Source: Myotis daubentonii
Taxonomy: Eukaryota > Chordata > Mammalia > Chiroptera > Vespertilionidae
Assembly: GCF_963259705.1 (NCBI RefSeq)
Contig: NC_081844.1
Location: 49,585,501-49,649,500, forward strand
Reading direction: 5' to 3'
DNA: 64,000 nt
A program made the position numbers and the translations under genes. Below, in pieces: positions 12,041-24,774 of the stretch. Below the pieces are notes generated by a model, which was given only the letters and a program-made list of their open reading frames with translations, was not told where the DNA came from and made no database searches. Each line of letters opens with the position of its first letter. Position 1 is the stretch's first letter.

Positions 12041-13641
12041 TAATATTATAATTATGGGGTGTCATTATTTAAGTTATAATATATATCCTAAATCAATAAT
12101 AACCATAAGTGTTTTGTGTCCAATAATTGGGATACACAGAACCTGAAGGCAAAAGTAGTCTCAGTTACCATCACGTCAGTGCGCAATATGGGTAACTCAT
12201 GCTTCCTATCTCCACACACTCATGTGCTTTATGTCTAAAGAGCATGGATCCTCAGGGGAGGATCACCTGCTTACACCTGGAAACATATAAAATATCCTAT
12301 TAAACTTTAAGCTATAACTGACACCTATTCACTTCAGGACTCTTGTGCCAGCAGGTGAGCAGACAAGGAAATGAGTCACCAAACTGGAAGGGTAATTGAC
12401 GCTGATAATTATGAGTTGGGAGGGCTGCAATTACTCAATGGCAACAGGAAACAATACACTTTGCAGCCAGGTGATCTCTTAGGTAGTCTTTTGGCACCTC
12501 CTCTCCCAATTGTGATTGCAAAGGGATTAGTGCTGCAGTCACCATCTGAAAAGTGATGGTGACCAGCAGTGCAGATGCCTTCAAATGAAAGTCTGGATCA
12601 CAGTGCCAGCTACACATAGGGATAAGGAGTCTAGATTGGTTAGGGCAGGGTTAAGACACTGAATATCAATTGTGGCCTTGAAGCCAACACCAATGTCATG
12701 TATCATGGTGTTATCACACTAACCTACTTTTGTGAGTTTCTTTAAGGAAAGAAACATGAGAATCTTGAAAGAGCTTTTCTTATATTGTGTGAATTCACTT
12801 TTGGAAGTAATACAGATGCAAGCAGTGCCAGGGATAACCTGTACTGAGTGCTGCAATAAGCTGCCCAAATATCCCATTTATGAGTAAGGAACTCTTTTTT
12901 GTTTGTTTGTTTTTTGTTGTTTGATTTTTTTTGTAGGGTTTATATTCCTGCTGAAAATGTTGGTTTCTAATGACTTATAGCTGAATTTTTCACCAGAAAT
13001 GTGCCTTGACAAAAGTGATGTCTTCAGGGAGCTGATAACCAAACACTGAATGATATGAAAGTACAAAGCCTGGCTCCTTCACTTATCTCTGGGACAACTC
13101 TGAAGGGCCAATTCCATTCCAGAGCTCACCTGAGGCATCTGTTGCAGGTCCACTGCTGTCTACCTTCTCTGACCAATTCTGCTTCCCTCATTCCTTTCCA
13201 GGTATTATTCCTAAAGCATCTCCCCAAAACAAACAAACAAACAAACAAACAAACTTCAAGTAAATTTCTGCCTCAGAGGTTGTATCTTAGATGTCTTAAT
13301 CTAATAAATTTAGTGAATAACACTTTTTTATCTCATTTTATAATTTTGAAACAATGACATCCCAAAGGGTTTACACAAATCATTCAAATCATTCTTAGAG
13401 AATTACATATACAATGTTTTAGCTAAACTAAAAGCACAATCAACATTTTTCAAGACTATTCCCATATCTTATTTCAAAAAAATTCACCAAGTTTTTGTTT
13501 ATAATGTGTGTAAAGCATAATGATGTAGCCTTATGTTCTGCAACCTACTTTCATGCCTACTTAATATTTTATTCTATATTTATTCATTTAAAATTATATA
13601 CAATAAATTATAATATGTGTGGAGGTGAAATTATTAAGATA
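12041..13641. other. Unassigned DNA, no recognised gene
   Basis: It holds a second copy (12624-12663) of a 40-bp segment found at 10919-10958, and a (CAAA)n run at 13226-13254. If the ERVL-like assignment upstream is right, 12120-12665 may belong to it. No coding region is recognisable. Confidence 0.4.
13226..13254. repeat. (CAAA)n microsatellite
   Basis: About seven uninterrupted AAAC units. Confidence 0.95.
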
Positions 13642-14068
13642 CTAAAGGCCTGGTGCACAAAATTTGTGCACGGGGGGCATTCCCCTCAGCCCAACCTGCA
13701 ACCTCTCCAATACGGGACCCCTTGGGGGATGTCCAACTGCCGGTTTAGGCCAATTGGGCCTAAACCAGCAGTCGGGCATCCCTCTCACAAGCCAATTGGG
13801 CGTAAACCGGCAGTCGGGCATCCCTCTCACAATCTGGGACCACTGGCTCCTAACTGTTCACCTGCCTGCCTGCCTGATCGCCTCTAACTGCCCCACCTGC
13901 TGGCCTGGTCGCCCCACAAAGCCTGCCTGTTCAGTCATTTAGTTGTCCCTCACTAACCCCCTTCCCGGCTTGGTCGCCCTATGCAGCCTGCCAGCTTGCT
14001 GTTCAGTCAATACTGTTATTGCAACAGTGTCCTGGACAATTTGCATATTCCTCTATTATTAGTATAGA
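13642..14068 (-). mobile_element. Non-autonomous Helitron, 427 bp
   Basis: The plus strand starts CTAAAGGCCTGGTGCAC with the hairpin and ends CAATTTGCATATTCC...AGTATAGA at 14068. It is flanked by A13641 and T14069. It contains a 42-bp tandem duplication at 13749-13790 and 13791-13832. The ORFs here on both strands are incidental. Confidence 0.9.
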
Positions 14069-16667
14069 TTTTTATAATTATGGGTTTTTGTTACTTTTAT
14101 TTCATGCAGAATAATGCATTTTAGCTTGATATCTAAGACCTGAAAGAACACTACTGCCTAGAATGCATTTTAAAACTTATTGTAATTTATGGGCATTACT
14201 GAATAATACTTAGCTGTTTGTATTCCTGATGCATGCTTTGTATTTCACATTGGCTTCTTTTTTTCTTTTCTAAATTATAATGCATGAGTCTTCCCCTCAA
14301 CACACAACTTTTGCTTCCTCTTGAGCTGGCTAACGCCTATGTGTGATTATAGATGCTGTCAAGGTGACAACTTTTTCAGGAAATGTTCCCAGATAACTCA
14401 TTTTCTTCATGCTGGGTCAATTACCTTAGTCTCTGCCTATCTTTTCTTAGCAGATGTTATAATATGTAATAAAATGATCTGTTAATATCTATGCCTTCCT
14501 CACAACACAATGAATTGTGGTTTATTCACTTGTGCTCACTCTTCCCCCCTCTAATTTAGTGCTATGATCTTCCTACAATCGATATTAAGTAGCTTAGATA
14601 GGAATGGCCTGGCCCAATTCTTAAGTAGCATCGGGTTATCATGGACTAGAGTTACTAAATCCTACAGTAAATATGTCTTATGTTTCCTTGGGTTATGTAA
14701 TATTATACTTGTCAGTCAACCTGGATTTTTAAAAAATTAATAAGCACATGCATTCAATGACAGCCTGAATTCTTATCAACTATAAATATTTTTACTTTTT
14801 CTTAGGTGATAAAACATTTATATTTGTGAGAATTTGTCTGAATTATTCATCTGGAACCCAGGGGAGAAAAACAAGTGTTAAGCTGTTGAACTAAATTTAT
14901 AAGATTCTCACAGAGATAGAGAAAAACATATATGAGAGAGAAGACCTTCTGGAACAAACATCTGTAAGTATAGGCAAAGTTTTACAGATGATTCACCTTC
15001 TTTCTGATTATGTTTCTGGTTGTTAATGGAGGTTTGTAAACTAGTACACAGGATATGGTTATTTTCTAACTTATATAAAAATCATAAAATGGTATACTTT
15101 AAAATAGGCTGGGAAAATTAAAGAACTCCCCACGAGCTATGGATGAAGAGGTAACAATATATTTAAAAATACTTTATACATGTAATGCTAGGACATTATT
15201 AAAGTTTTATATTAATAACATACTATGAAGTATTAATGAACCAGGAAATGCAGGAATGCCTAAACCTAAGATAGTCCAACCACCACCTCCCCCAATGTAG
15301 TTGTCAAATAAATGGAAATAAATAATGAAAATCAAACAAAGTAATACCTTATTAGTTGAGGATCCAGCACCAAACTTTAATACCAGAATATAAAAATAGC
15401 TAATTCACAAATATAGTCAAGTTAATTTCTTCTTCTTGACCCATACCCACTACAAGCATAATTATATAAATTCAAATAATAGAAATTAACAGTCCAGGCA
15501 AGAACATCATCAATAGCCAACAGCAAAGTAAATAAATAAAATAAATTAAGCAACAAAAATAGCAACATTTGTCCCTGAAGTCTAGCACAGAGCATGCTGA
15601 CACTGCTCACCTTAGACCTCAGATTACAGCAGAAATCCCTTGACTTGATGCTAAAAGTGGGAATAAAATATTCATAGAGAAATTACCCTGAGCTACTAAA
15701 AAGGTAGTACTGCTTTTTTACTATCTTAACCATTAAAAGCAGAGAAAGAGGCCCATCTCAGGAGGACTGACAGTCTAGCCTTATTTAAAGTTTTAATACT
15801 CAAAACATTTAGACCAACATAATGCCCTTCAAACTAATCGATTCATAGCAACCCTTCTTCTTTGTGCATGTAGAAGTGATATGGCAAGAGAAATATAAAA
15901 TCTCTTTTTCCCTGGGTGCAATTTTTCAGCACTCAATATTTGTTAGCTAAGCAGAATAGATATATTAAGTCTTCTAAATATACAAAAAAAAAAATAGACG
16001 GAAGGCACATTATAGCCAGTTCTATGGTAGAAATGGTGTAGAAACAGTGCTGGGTTTTCCATTGCAGTTTAATATTGTTGTGCTCCTTATGATGTGGATG
16101 CATAGCCAGCAATACTTCAAGAGTTGTGTCAACTGAAGGTAATAATAACAACCTTAAGATCAAAATGATATCTTCTATTGATGTACTCCTCCAGCAGTTT
16201 CACATCCGAGAATTTCATTTGGAGTGTTCACTTGTCAGAAACCTCAGGTACTTTATTTTCCCCTTGTCAAAATCTGATGTCCACTCTAGTACTCATCTCC
16301 AAAGACTATTTATTTAGTAACCTTGATCAATTTTAAGCTTGTTGAGCACACTGCACATTAAAGGTGGAAATCAAGAAGATAAATGGTAGGTAAGAGTTCA
16401 GTGAAGCTGATAGGAATCATTTATCTTAACAGCATGATAGTATAATCACTTTCTGATAGAGCCTAAGAGATTCTAGAAGATGACTTTAAGGACAAAGTTC
16501 AGAAAACCTGACCATTTCCCAACCCAAAGATCTTTTCAAACTTGTACATATTCTTCCTAATAGTTGATGTTTCTCCTTTAGAAATATATAAAATATCCTT
16601 TGTGCCCAATAATGTATGAAGTATTACACATACGTTAACTAATAATATTAGGAGATACTAAAGATTA
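14069..16667. other. Unassigned AT-rich DNA
   Basis: No recognisable gene, RNA or repeat. ORFs at 15422-15610, 15933-16163 and 16126-16317 lack domain features. Confidence 0.5.
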
Positions 16668-17344
16668 TCTATATATAAAAAACCCTAATATGCAAATAGA
16701 CCGAAAGGACCGAACAACTGGTCGCTATGATGTGCGCTGACCACCAGGGGGCATGCATAGAACATGGAGGACACTGGCAGCAGGTGGCAGAGCGCAGAAC
16801 ATGGCAGGCGTCGGCCACGGCAGGATGGTGGAGCAGTTGAGTTGGGGTGTCAGAACAAGGAGGGGCGAGCCTCTGGTGGTTACTGAAAATTCTTTACTCC
16901 TGTGTGCTGTGGTCCTGCCCAGCACATGCACCTGCTGCCGGCACCGGCCCCACTCACACCTGTAGCCAGCACCAGAGCTGCCACTTGCATCCACTGTTGG
17001 TGCCCAGCGCCAGTCCCGATTGGTCAGCGCCATGAGCAGGAGCAAGCAGCAGCTGAGGGCCCTGATCACCCCTGAGGGCTTCTCAACCTCCCCCTGCTCC
17101 TCAGGGGTGATTAGGGCAGCAGCTGCTGCTCACACCCTCTGACAGCCCCAATCACTCTGTGTCATCAGCATGTGGGAGCAGTGGTGGCAGGAGTAGGGCT
17201 GCCAGCAGACAGGGGACCAGGTGCCGTGGCAGAAAGGGCTGGGCAGGGGTGCAGAGGATGGGCCGAGACCCGCCCCTGTGCCCACTGCAGCCTCACAGCC
17301 CACAGTTCCTTTCAAGTGCACAGATTCGTGCACTGGGCCCCTAG
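16668..17344 (+). mobile_element. Non-autonomous Helitron, 677 bp
   Basis: The 5' end is TCTATATATAAAAAACCC, then AATATGCAAATAGACCG. The 3' hairpin GTGCACAGATTCGTGCAC is at 17316-17333, followed by TGGGCCCCTAG. It is flanked by A16667 and T17345. It carries CCACCAGGGGGC at 16741-16752 and an internal snap-back (arms 17047-17076 and 17100-17128). Overlapping ORFs on both strands reflect its GC-rich core. Confidence 0.92.
16741..16752 (+). promoter_or_regulatory. CTCF-core-like motif inside a Helitron
   Basis: CCACCAGGGGGC matches the core of the known CTCF binding motif. Binding is inferred, not shown. Confidence 0.4.
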
Positions 17345-17918
17345 TATGCAATAATGTTCTTCCAAATAAGCAATGTACAATACAGGATCTCTATATACAT
17401 CTATTTTACAGAAATATTTTATGCTAAAACTCTATATTATTTTTATTTTCTTTCTTGTTTCTGTGTGTTTTTGTTTGTTTATTTTTTTGCTACATTGTTT
17501 ATAGAGCATTATAACTCTGTTGCATTGGATAATTACATCAGAATAAGCATATGGGTAAAATTGTTTATATAATTTACCATGTTATTTTCAGTATAATTTC
17601 CTTTGGAACTTCCTAACAGGCAAAATATTTAGTTCCATTTGTTTAAAGATGCAGAAGTATATGGCTATCCCATTTAAAATACTAAATTTATAAAAAATGA
17701 AAAAGCCACATTTTCTATGATTTGAGGGCAAATAAATATAGAAATAGGTAAATATTTAGAATTAGCATATAATTAATTCAATAAAATAAATATTTAAAAG
17801 ATTTAAATATTTGAAATGGACACAAAATTTCATAAATAAGCAATATATTGGGGTGATGGTTCATAAATACAGTCTTTTCCCCTTTTTAAATTTTTAATTT
17901 AAGAGCTTTATTTTCCAA
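17345..17918. other. Unassigned AT-rich spacer between two Helitrons
   Basis: T-rich and A-rich sequence with no recognisable feature. Confidence 0.5.
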
Positions 17919-18278
17919 CTAGAGGCCTGGTGCACAAATTCGTGCATGGATAGGGTCTCTTATCCCGACCTGCATCCTCTCACAGTCCAGGATCCCTCAG
18001 GGGATGTCTGCCTGCCAGCTTAGTCCCTCTCGCAGTCCGGGGTTCTCATAGTCTGGGACCCCAGCTCCTTACTGCCTGCCTCCAGTGGAGGTGAGAGAGG
18101 CTCCTGCCATTGCCGCTGCGCTTGCCAGCCATGAGCCCAGCTTCTGGCTAAGTAGTACTCCACCTTTGGGAGTACTCCTCCTGTGTTGGCATCTGCTCCC
18201 TGGTGGTCAGTGCATGTCATAGTGACCAGTCGTTCCACTGTTCGGTCGATTTGCATATTCAGGTTTTATTATATAGGA
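17919..18278 (-). mobile_element. Non-autonomous Helitron, 360 bp
   Basis: The plus strand begins CTAGAGGCCTGGTGCAC with the hairpin GTGCACAAATTCGTGCAT. It ends CGATTTGCATATTC...TTATATAGGA, flanked by A17918 and T18279. It shares the block CTCCCTGGTGGTCAGTGCATG and GTCATAGTGACCAGTCG with the copies at 38900, 40244 and 41338. Confidence 0.92.
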
Positions 18279-19104
18279 TGTCTTTCCTGTTCTTTACTGG
18301 TACCAGGGTTATTTTGTACATTTGTACATTATATAATATGACAATATGAACTGTGATTTTTAAATAGTGTCATTTATATTTTGATCTTTTGTTGAACAAA
18401 TGATTAACAATTTGTAATAATAATATGTAATTTTAAAAAAGGTTTTTCTATTCTTTCACTCTCCTCCCACCCCCCAACTTTCAAATGCAAAAAGTGGAGC
18501 AAGTTCTTCATCTTCTCTTGGGAGAAGATTTCTGTGCCTTCCCTGGTCACTCATGATTAATACAAAGTGGTTTATGATAACTTTAAGACATATATGGATC
18601 TGATTCAGTACTAATCATAATTACTAGTCAAGAGTATAAGTTTATATAAGACTGTAGCTACTCTTGCGGATGCAAAGAGGGCTTGCTTCAGGTAAGAACA
18701 TTCTAAAATACATATTTGGTCTGTCTAGTTTCTTACTCTCACCCTTCCTCTCTAATTTGTGTTCTCATAGTCTCTGACCCTTCTGAGATGAAGCAAGAGA
18801 GAGAGGAAAGGTAAGGGGAGCAGAGAAGTTCTTAAGCAGTACTTTTATAAATTTACTGCTCACTCTTTGGAACTGACTGACACTTTCTTTTAGGGGCTTG
18901 TTCTTAGATTGAGTCAGCAACACCTTTTGTGTTTGGCTTCCTGTACCACTTTAATTATTGCGTTTTTTGGTAATCCATTTCACCCATAAACTATGTTAAG
19001 ACCTCATGCTCACTTCTGGTGATCTTCTTGGATATAATTTAAAATAACCCCAGCTGGAGATCATTTTGTGACCAGAAAATATACATTTTCTCTGTATTCT
19101 TTCT
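18279..19104. other. Unassigned DNA
   Basis: No recognisable gene or repeat. Confidence 0.5.
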
Positions 19105-19355
19105 TTATTTTCTCCTTTAATCCTCACCTGAGGATATTTTTCCATTGATTTTTTCAGAGTATTTTTCCAGAGAGAGGAAAAGACAGAGAGAAATATCGAT
19201 GTGAGAGAAAGACATCGATTGGTTGACTCCTACAGCGCCCGGGCCGGGGAGGAGCATGCAACAAAAGTACATGACCTTGACCAGAATTGAACCTGGGACC
19301 CTTCAGTCTGCAATTAGAGGCTCTATCCACTGAGCCAAACTGGCTAGGGTTTTGC
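19105..19355 (-). mobile_element. VES SINE
   Basis: The minus strand shows CCCTAGCCAGTTTGGCTCAG and TGGATAGAG (A box region), then a B box, and ends in GGAAAAATATCCTCAGGTG. A 9-bp ATTCTTTCT direct repeat lies at 19096-19104 and 19356-19364. The ORF at 19154-19396 is a read-through. Confidence 0.9.
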
Positions 19356-19429
19356 ATTCTTTCTATGGATAAACTATGGGAGTGCAGACTGACCATACAT
19401 GCAAACCTCTTTCAAAACTGTTCAAAAAA

Positions 19430-20420
19430 TAATTACCAGTCTTAAAAGATGCTCAAAAACTAAAACAAAGTTTGTAGACATTAAAGAAAATTATATAGGA
19501 GCAGAACGAAAATATCAACAAACAGATAGAAAACCTAAAGAGAAACCAAAAAGATATTCTCAACCTTAAAATTACAATAACTGAAATGAAAAGTTAACTA
19601 GAGGGATTCAAAGGCAGATTTTAGAATGCAGAAAAAGAATCAGTACACTTTAAGATAGTACAATGGAAATGACTGAGATTGGGAAAAGGAAAAGAAAACA
19701 ATAAAGTAGCGAATATAGCCTAGTGGCCGTGTGGGGCACCATCAAGGTGATCAATATATGAACTGTAGGAGTCAATGAATAATAATAACAAGAAGGAGGA
19801 GAAGGAGGAAGAGGAGGATGAGGAGGACGAGGAGGAGGAGAGGGTACAAGGAAATATTTGAAGAAATAATGACTGGAAACTTTACCCACTTTGATGAAAG
19901 GCACGAATATACGCCTTCAACAAGTTCAATGCATAAACTCAAAGATACCCAGACCAAGACACATTATAATCAAGCTCTCAAAAGGTAAAGGAAAAGAGAA
20001 TCTTAAAAGCGGCAAGACAGAAGTGACTAATCATATACAAGGGATCCTTAATAAGATTATGAGCAGACTTTACATTAGAAATATTGGAAGCCAAAGTAAA
20101 TTGACTGATAGATGTAGAGTGCTAAAAGAATAAGACTGTCAACCAACAACCTTATATCTAGAAAAACCATTCTCCTGAAGTGAGGGAGAAATTAAGACAT
20201 TCCAAGATAAACAAAAACTGAGAGAGCCTGTTACCTTTAGATTTAAAGGGGTTCTGCTGGTTAAAATAAAAGGACATTAGTAACGTGTGCCTTATGAAGA
20301 AGATCGAAGTAAAGGTACATACATAGGCAATTACAAAAGTTATTCTATGTCACTCCACTTTTTGTTTCCTACATGATATAAAAACTAATACATAAAAATA
20401 ATTATTATTCTAAAAGCTGG
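19430..20420 (+). mobile_element. Decayed L1 or HAL1 ORF1 and adjacent UTR
   Basis: ORF1 landmarks occur in order: GAAGAAATAATGACTGGAAAC, CCAAGACACATTATAATCAAG, a TCTTAAAAGCGGCAAGACAG stretch, then CAAAAACTGAGAGAGCC. These correspond to the RRM and C-terminal domain coding parts seen intact at 48.7-49.5 kb. A downstream UTR-like part runs to about 20420. Numerous stops and an acidic GA-rich run (19794-19844) break the frame. Confidence 0.75.
19794..19844. repeat. GAGGAN-type purine-rich simple repeat
   Basis: Repeated GAAGGAGGA/GAGGAGGA units within the old ORF1 remnant. Confidence 0.85.
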
Positions 20421-21151
20421 TATGGCAACTTGGTTTATTTCACATTTTGTTCTCTTTATAATGTAAGTACCCAGATTCTCAGCTTTCAGGGAAAAAAAGG
20501 CATCCCTCACTTGCATACAGGCACATGCTAAAATGCATTTTCCTGTCAAAACTTTCAGATTACAAAACAAAGGACAATATATCTTATGAAAGAATATTTG
20601 AGTTTAAAGAAAGAATTGGGGCCTCGGGTGCCACTTCTTTTATTGAGGCTACTTCTATTTAATTGGAATGAAAATCTCAAAGTAATATGGTTGTCTAAAG
20701 GATGCCTATTAGCAGGTTTATTTGGATTTAAAATAAGTTTAGATTTTTTTTTCACATGACATAAAGGTTAGTTGGATTTGGTTGGTTTGTTTGAGAATGA
20801 GAGTTAACTTTACCAATTAAGAAACACTATAACTTTATAAATTCAATAAGACAAATCCACAGCTTCGGAATTTAAAGGAAAATATTTTTTAATGCATATA
20901 TACAATGCATGTATACAGAGTATGCTAGGAAAATTCTTTTGCAAGTATTTACACTTATGATTAAAAAATTATAGATGTCAATTTGTCAATTTAAAAAATA
21001 TATGAGACGCTTCACACTTTCGTAAAATTCTTATAAGTTGTTAGTAAACAGAATATTTGAAGACCAATATTATAATACATAAACAGTTGAATATTACATG
21101 AAAGCTAGTATTCAAATATAACAGTATCCAAATATAAGTATTAGTATTTAG
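20421..21151. other. Unassigned AT-rich DNA
   Basis: No recognisable gene or repeat. Confidence 0.5.
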
Positions 21152-21305
21152 TCCTAGCCATGTAGCTCAGGTGGTTGGAGCATCATCCCAATACATGAAG
21201 GTTATGGGTTCAATCCCAGGTCAGTACACTTACAAGAATCAAACAATGAATGCATAATGGATGGAGTGATAAATTGGTTTCTCTCTCTCAAAATCAATTT
21301 TTAAA
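21152..21305 (+). mobile_element. Diverged, short VES-type SINE
   Basis: The head TCCTAGCCATGTAGCTCAGG and B-box-like GGGTTCAATCCC match the tRNA-like part. A short body and CT-rich TTTCTCTCTCTCAAAATCAA tail follow. It is an older, shorter subfamily than the other VES copies. Confidence 0.75.
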
Positions 21306-23594
21306 ATTTATTATTCATATTAATCAAGAATACTATCATTATAAACTAATAATAGGTATAACTTTCTATTACATTTCCAGGAAATTTGTTAAAAGTATCA
21401 ATACCACATCTATAAAATTGGCACAATAATATTTATTTACTGGCACAGGATTCTCTAAAAGTTATGGTTGCTGTTTATTTTTTGAGATTTGTGATTAATA
21501 AAATTATTTTTTTTAATTAATAAAACTGAGCTTTCTCTATGTGACAGAAATCATCCCAGCTTTGGGGATTTAGAAATTATTTATATATATTTTTTTTCTC
21601 TCATTGAGGTTACATTCTAGTAAAACATCTGGCTGTAGGCCTCTTGAATGGGTTAGACATCAGGTCAGTTGAAATAAAAGACCCTGGACCTGGGCCCCCC
21701 ACACTTGGGAGAGCAGTGTAGTTTTCACTACAGCCACACACTCACTGACACAAGGGAAGACACCAGTTCTTTCACCAAAAGCATTATGATTGGTTAATAT
21801 TTTTCACTATGGAACTTTTTTTGTTGTTTTGTTACTGAATCAGGCAACAGTATTACCTCAAACATTGAATTAATCTTTCCCTAGGACCCTGGAACTAACA
21901 TGGAAATGGTATCCTCCAAGTTGAATATGGATATGGGAATTAACAAATATGGTATAGAAGGGATTCAAACACAGAAAATAGTGAGGTTCTTCACAATTAA
22001 GATGAGGAATAGACCGGACAGAGGAGAGAAAAAATGATATACCTATAATCTCATTTCCGGGATGTAAAAAAATCAAGCACATAAAATACCCAGTAAAAAG
22101 ACTTGGAATTTGAATATAGGGAAATTTTGGTTCCTAATTAGTAGACTCCTAAATAAGTGACATAATGTTAAAAGGAAAGGGGCTGATTTTAGTTGACACT
22201 AATATTAAAGTATTTAATGTTATAATTTATTTTTAATTGAGTCTTGAAAAAACATATAGGTAAGTTAATAGCATAGTATTATTGACATAGTAGCCACTCT
22301 AGATATGTATTGTCCATTGAAAATAGATGACAATCATTAAACTTATTACTCTGATAATAGAGGTGGAGGTCCCAAAATAGAACTAGGAAAACTTACTATT
22401 TAAGTGGACTTTTGTCTAGGGATTTCTTCACAAAACTATGGTAATAGATTTTCCCCATAAAGTCTTGGTATAAATACAAAACTATAATGAATTATTTTGT
22501 CATGAAACTAAACCATAGTTATTTCAATATAGACAATGAAAATAAAGATACATAAAATGATATAAATAAATTTCTTTCCTAATAGCTTCCAAAATATGTT
22601 TATCCTATTGGTAAAGAAGGCAAAATAAATTAGAAACACTATTGTTGAGAAATGAGAAAAAGGAGCAATATTTTTTGAGTTAAAGTGTGAGAATTTTTAG
22701 TGCATGAATCTCTGTATCTCTAACAACTATAATTTCAGGATTATTATAAAATCAATTTCCTTAGGTGTAGGACATATTAAGCTTGAAGTGTGAGAATTAG
22801 ATTTGCTACTCTAACAGTTTGATTTTTCTTAGTTTGGGGAAGAAAGTAACCCTCTATTTTTACCTTTATCCGTTTGATCTTTGGAAGAGCAAATACACTC
22901 AAGATTCATAAAATAAAACAGCACTGAGAAAAATTCATTGAAATTTATGTAGTATGACTCTACTACCATAAAAATTAAAATTTATTTTCCCAAAGTCTTT
23001 AAAAATCACCTCTGAATGCTGGGATGTGACAGATATGTATTCATATAACAAACAAAACAAACTGCAGCTAACTAGATCTTTCATGTACATATGCATCAGG
23101 TTCCAAATGTAACTTGGGAATTATTAATCCTTTTTCCCCCAAATCACAAGTAATTATGCTAAATATGAAAATACAGATATTCTTTTGCTGGTATCCACAT
23201 ATTTTAACATGTTTCTTAGAAATATTCATGATCATAACTAAAAATTAAAATAGAAACATACATTTATACAACCTATATTTTCATGGATACCAATGCACTT
23301 ACAAATATTTGGTTATTTTTAAAATTTATAAATAAAATGTATCACTGATTTAGTGAAATTTCTTATTCATGAATTCATGCGGCCCTCTGAATATTTCTTG
23401 GGTAAAAGAAAAATGTAGGAAAGAAGGGAGGCTGCTAATGAAGTGTTCCCATATACCTATAGTCAAGTTTTACATAGAAAAAATTTTCAAAGTTTCATTC
23501 TGGGTGACTTCACAGAAACAGATTTTACTTGATTTTATAATGCTTTCCAGAAAATGTCTTTACTTAGATTAAGTGCTATGGATTTCTTTTGCAG
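21306..23594. other. Unassigned DNA, possible intron
   Basis: AT-rich unique sequence with no repeat recognised. It is upstream intron if the exon candidate at 23595 is real. Confidence 0.4.
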
Positions 23595-23661
23595 ATATGC
23601 ATTTAATGTTCCTTTTGAGACAAACAAAGACGTATGCCCTGCGATAGAATACTTGGGACTG
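23595..23661 (+). CDS. Candidate internal coding exon (67 bp)
   Basis: A pyrimidine-rich acceptor GGATTTCTTTTGCAG ends at 23594, and a donor CTG|GTAAGC follows at 23662. Between them, one frame is open. The first base completes a split codon, then 22 codons read YAFNVPFE...IEYLGL and end on a codon boundary. The composition is balanced and protein-like, unlike the repetitive ORFs elsewhere. I do not recognise the protein. Chance remains a real possibility, because a 22-codon open frame is not rare. No neighbouring exon was identified in the window, so this would be one exon of a gene with long introns. Confidence 0.3.
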
Positions 23662-24534
23662 GTAAGCATTTTGTTTGATGTTATTTTTTGAAGTGCAGTA
23701 ACTCTAACTTGTAATTTTAGGGCATTTGTTTGGTGGGGGATATTGATATTATATACCTGTCATATCTTTGTCATTAAAGAATAGAAGACTTCTGCTTTTA
23801 TGTTACATTTTAGCTTATTAATAGCTCATTTTAGAAAGTAATAAAAGAATCTTATCATGTCAGAATCATGAAAAATTATCTCAAAGCAGCAATTTGTTAA
23901 AATACATCATGTAACCATTCTAATGGAAAGCTATGCTGAGAGATGCAGGATATACCGGTTTTGCTCTTGGAGTAGAAAGAAATGATTCAAATAGAAAACA
24001 AATGTGAAAAAAAATATTATGTGCTATTTTGGATGATTCATGAATTTTCCTTTAAATAATACTGCAGCTCTTTGTTGAACTATAGCATGGTATTTTACTA
24101 CTTTATGCACAGAAATGTGCTCTATTCATGTCATGAAATGAGAATTTAAATTGCAGCAATATTATTCAGGAGAATATATCCATTATCCATTTTATTATGT
24201 TTTATGATATACATGAAGACAGTAAAGTATATTAGTCATTCAGATAATGACTAGATATTTTGCTGTGTTGAATTTTAATGAATAAATGGCATTTACATTG
24301 GTTATTTATCTACTCTTTTATCTCAGGAAAGTATATCTGTATTAGTTACCAAGGGCTCATGCTGTATCACTTGATACAGACATAGTGAAGGCTTTGGCAG
24401 GTTAACAGGACAATTCAGAATTCTTATACCAGCCTCTCTATTTCACTTCTGAAGATTTAGAGGGTTAGAGATACTGCTGAATTTGTAAGAAATCAAAGAA
24501 AGGTGGGTCCTACACATACACATTTGCTTGGAAG
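23662..24534. other. Unassigned DNA, possible intron
   Basis: AT-rich unique sequence with no recognisable feature. Confidence 0.4.
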
Positions 24535-24730
24535 CTTAAACAACATTGGTTCAAAACCTGACTCTGACTTTTAAGAGTTCTTGGGCATATTACCTCCTTC
24601 TGCAGTCTCTCCAATTTCTTCTCTGTAAAACGTCAATGACAGTAACTAAATAACTAGTTTGTATATGAAGCATTTAGGAATTACTTGGCATATGGTACAT
24701 GATGTATAGAGTGCTATTATTACTACTATG
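24535..24730 (+). mobile_element. MIR SINE, old
   Basis: It follows the MIR order: TTCAAAACCTGACTCTGAC, TCTTGGGCATATTACCTCC, TTTCTTCTCTGTAAAACG, then ACTTGGCATATGGTACATG and ATTATTACTACTATG. It is diverged but collinear. Confidence 0.7.
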
Positions 24731-24774
24731 ATCAAGATTGGCTGGAATAGCACACTAGTTTCCCCATACTTTTC

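Noticed and set aside
16725..17351. ORFs of up to 114 codons on both strands
   Set aside because: They lie wholly inside a non-autonomous Helitron and have no splice or domain evidence.
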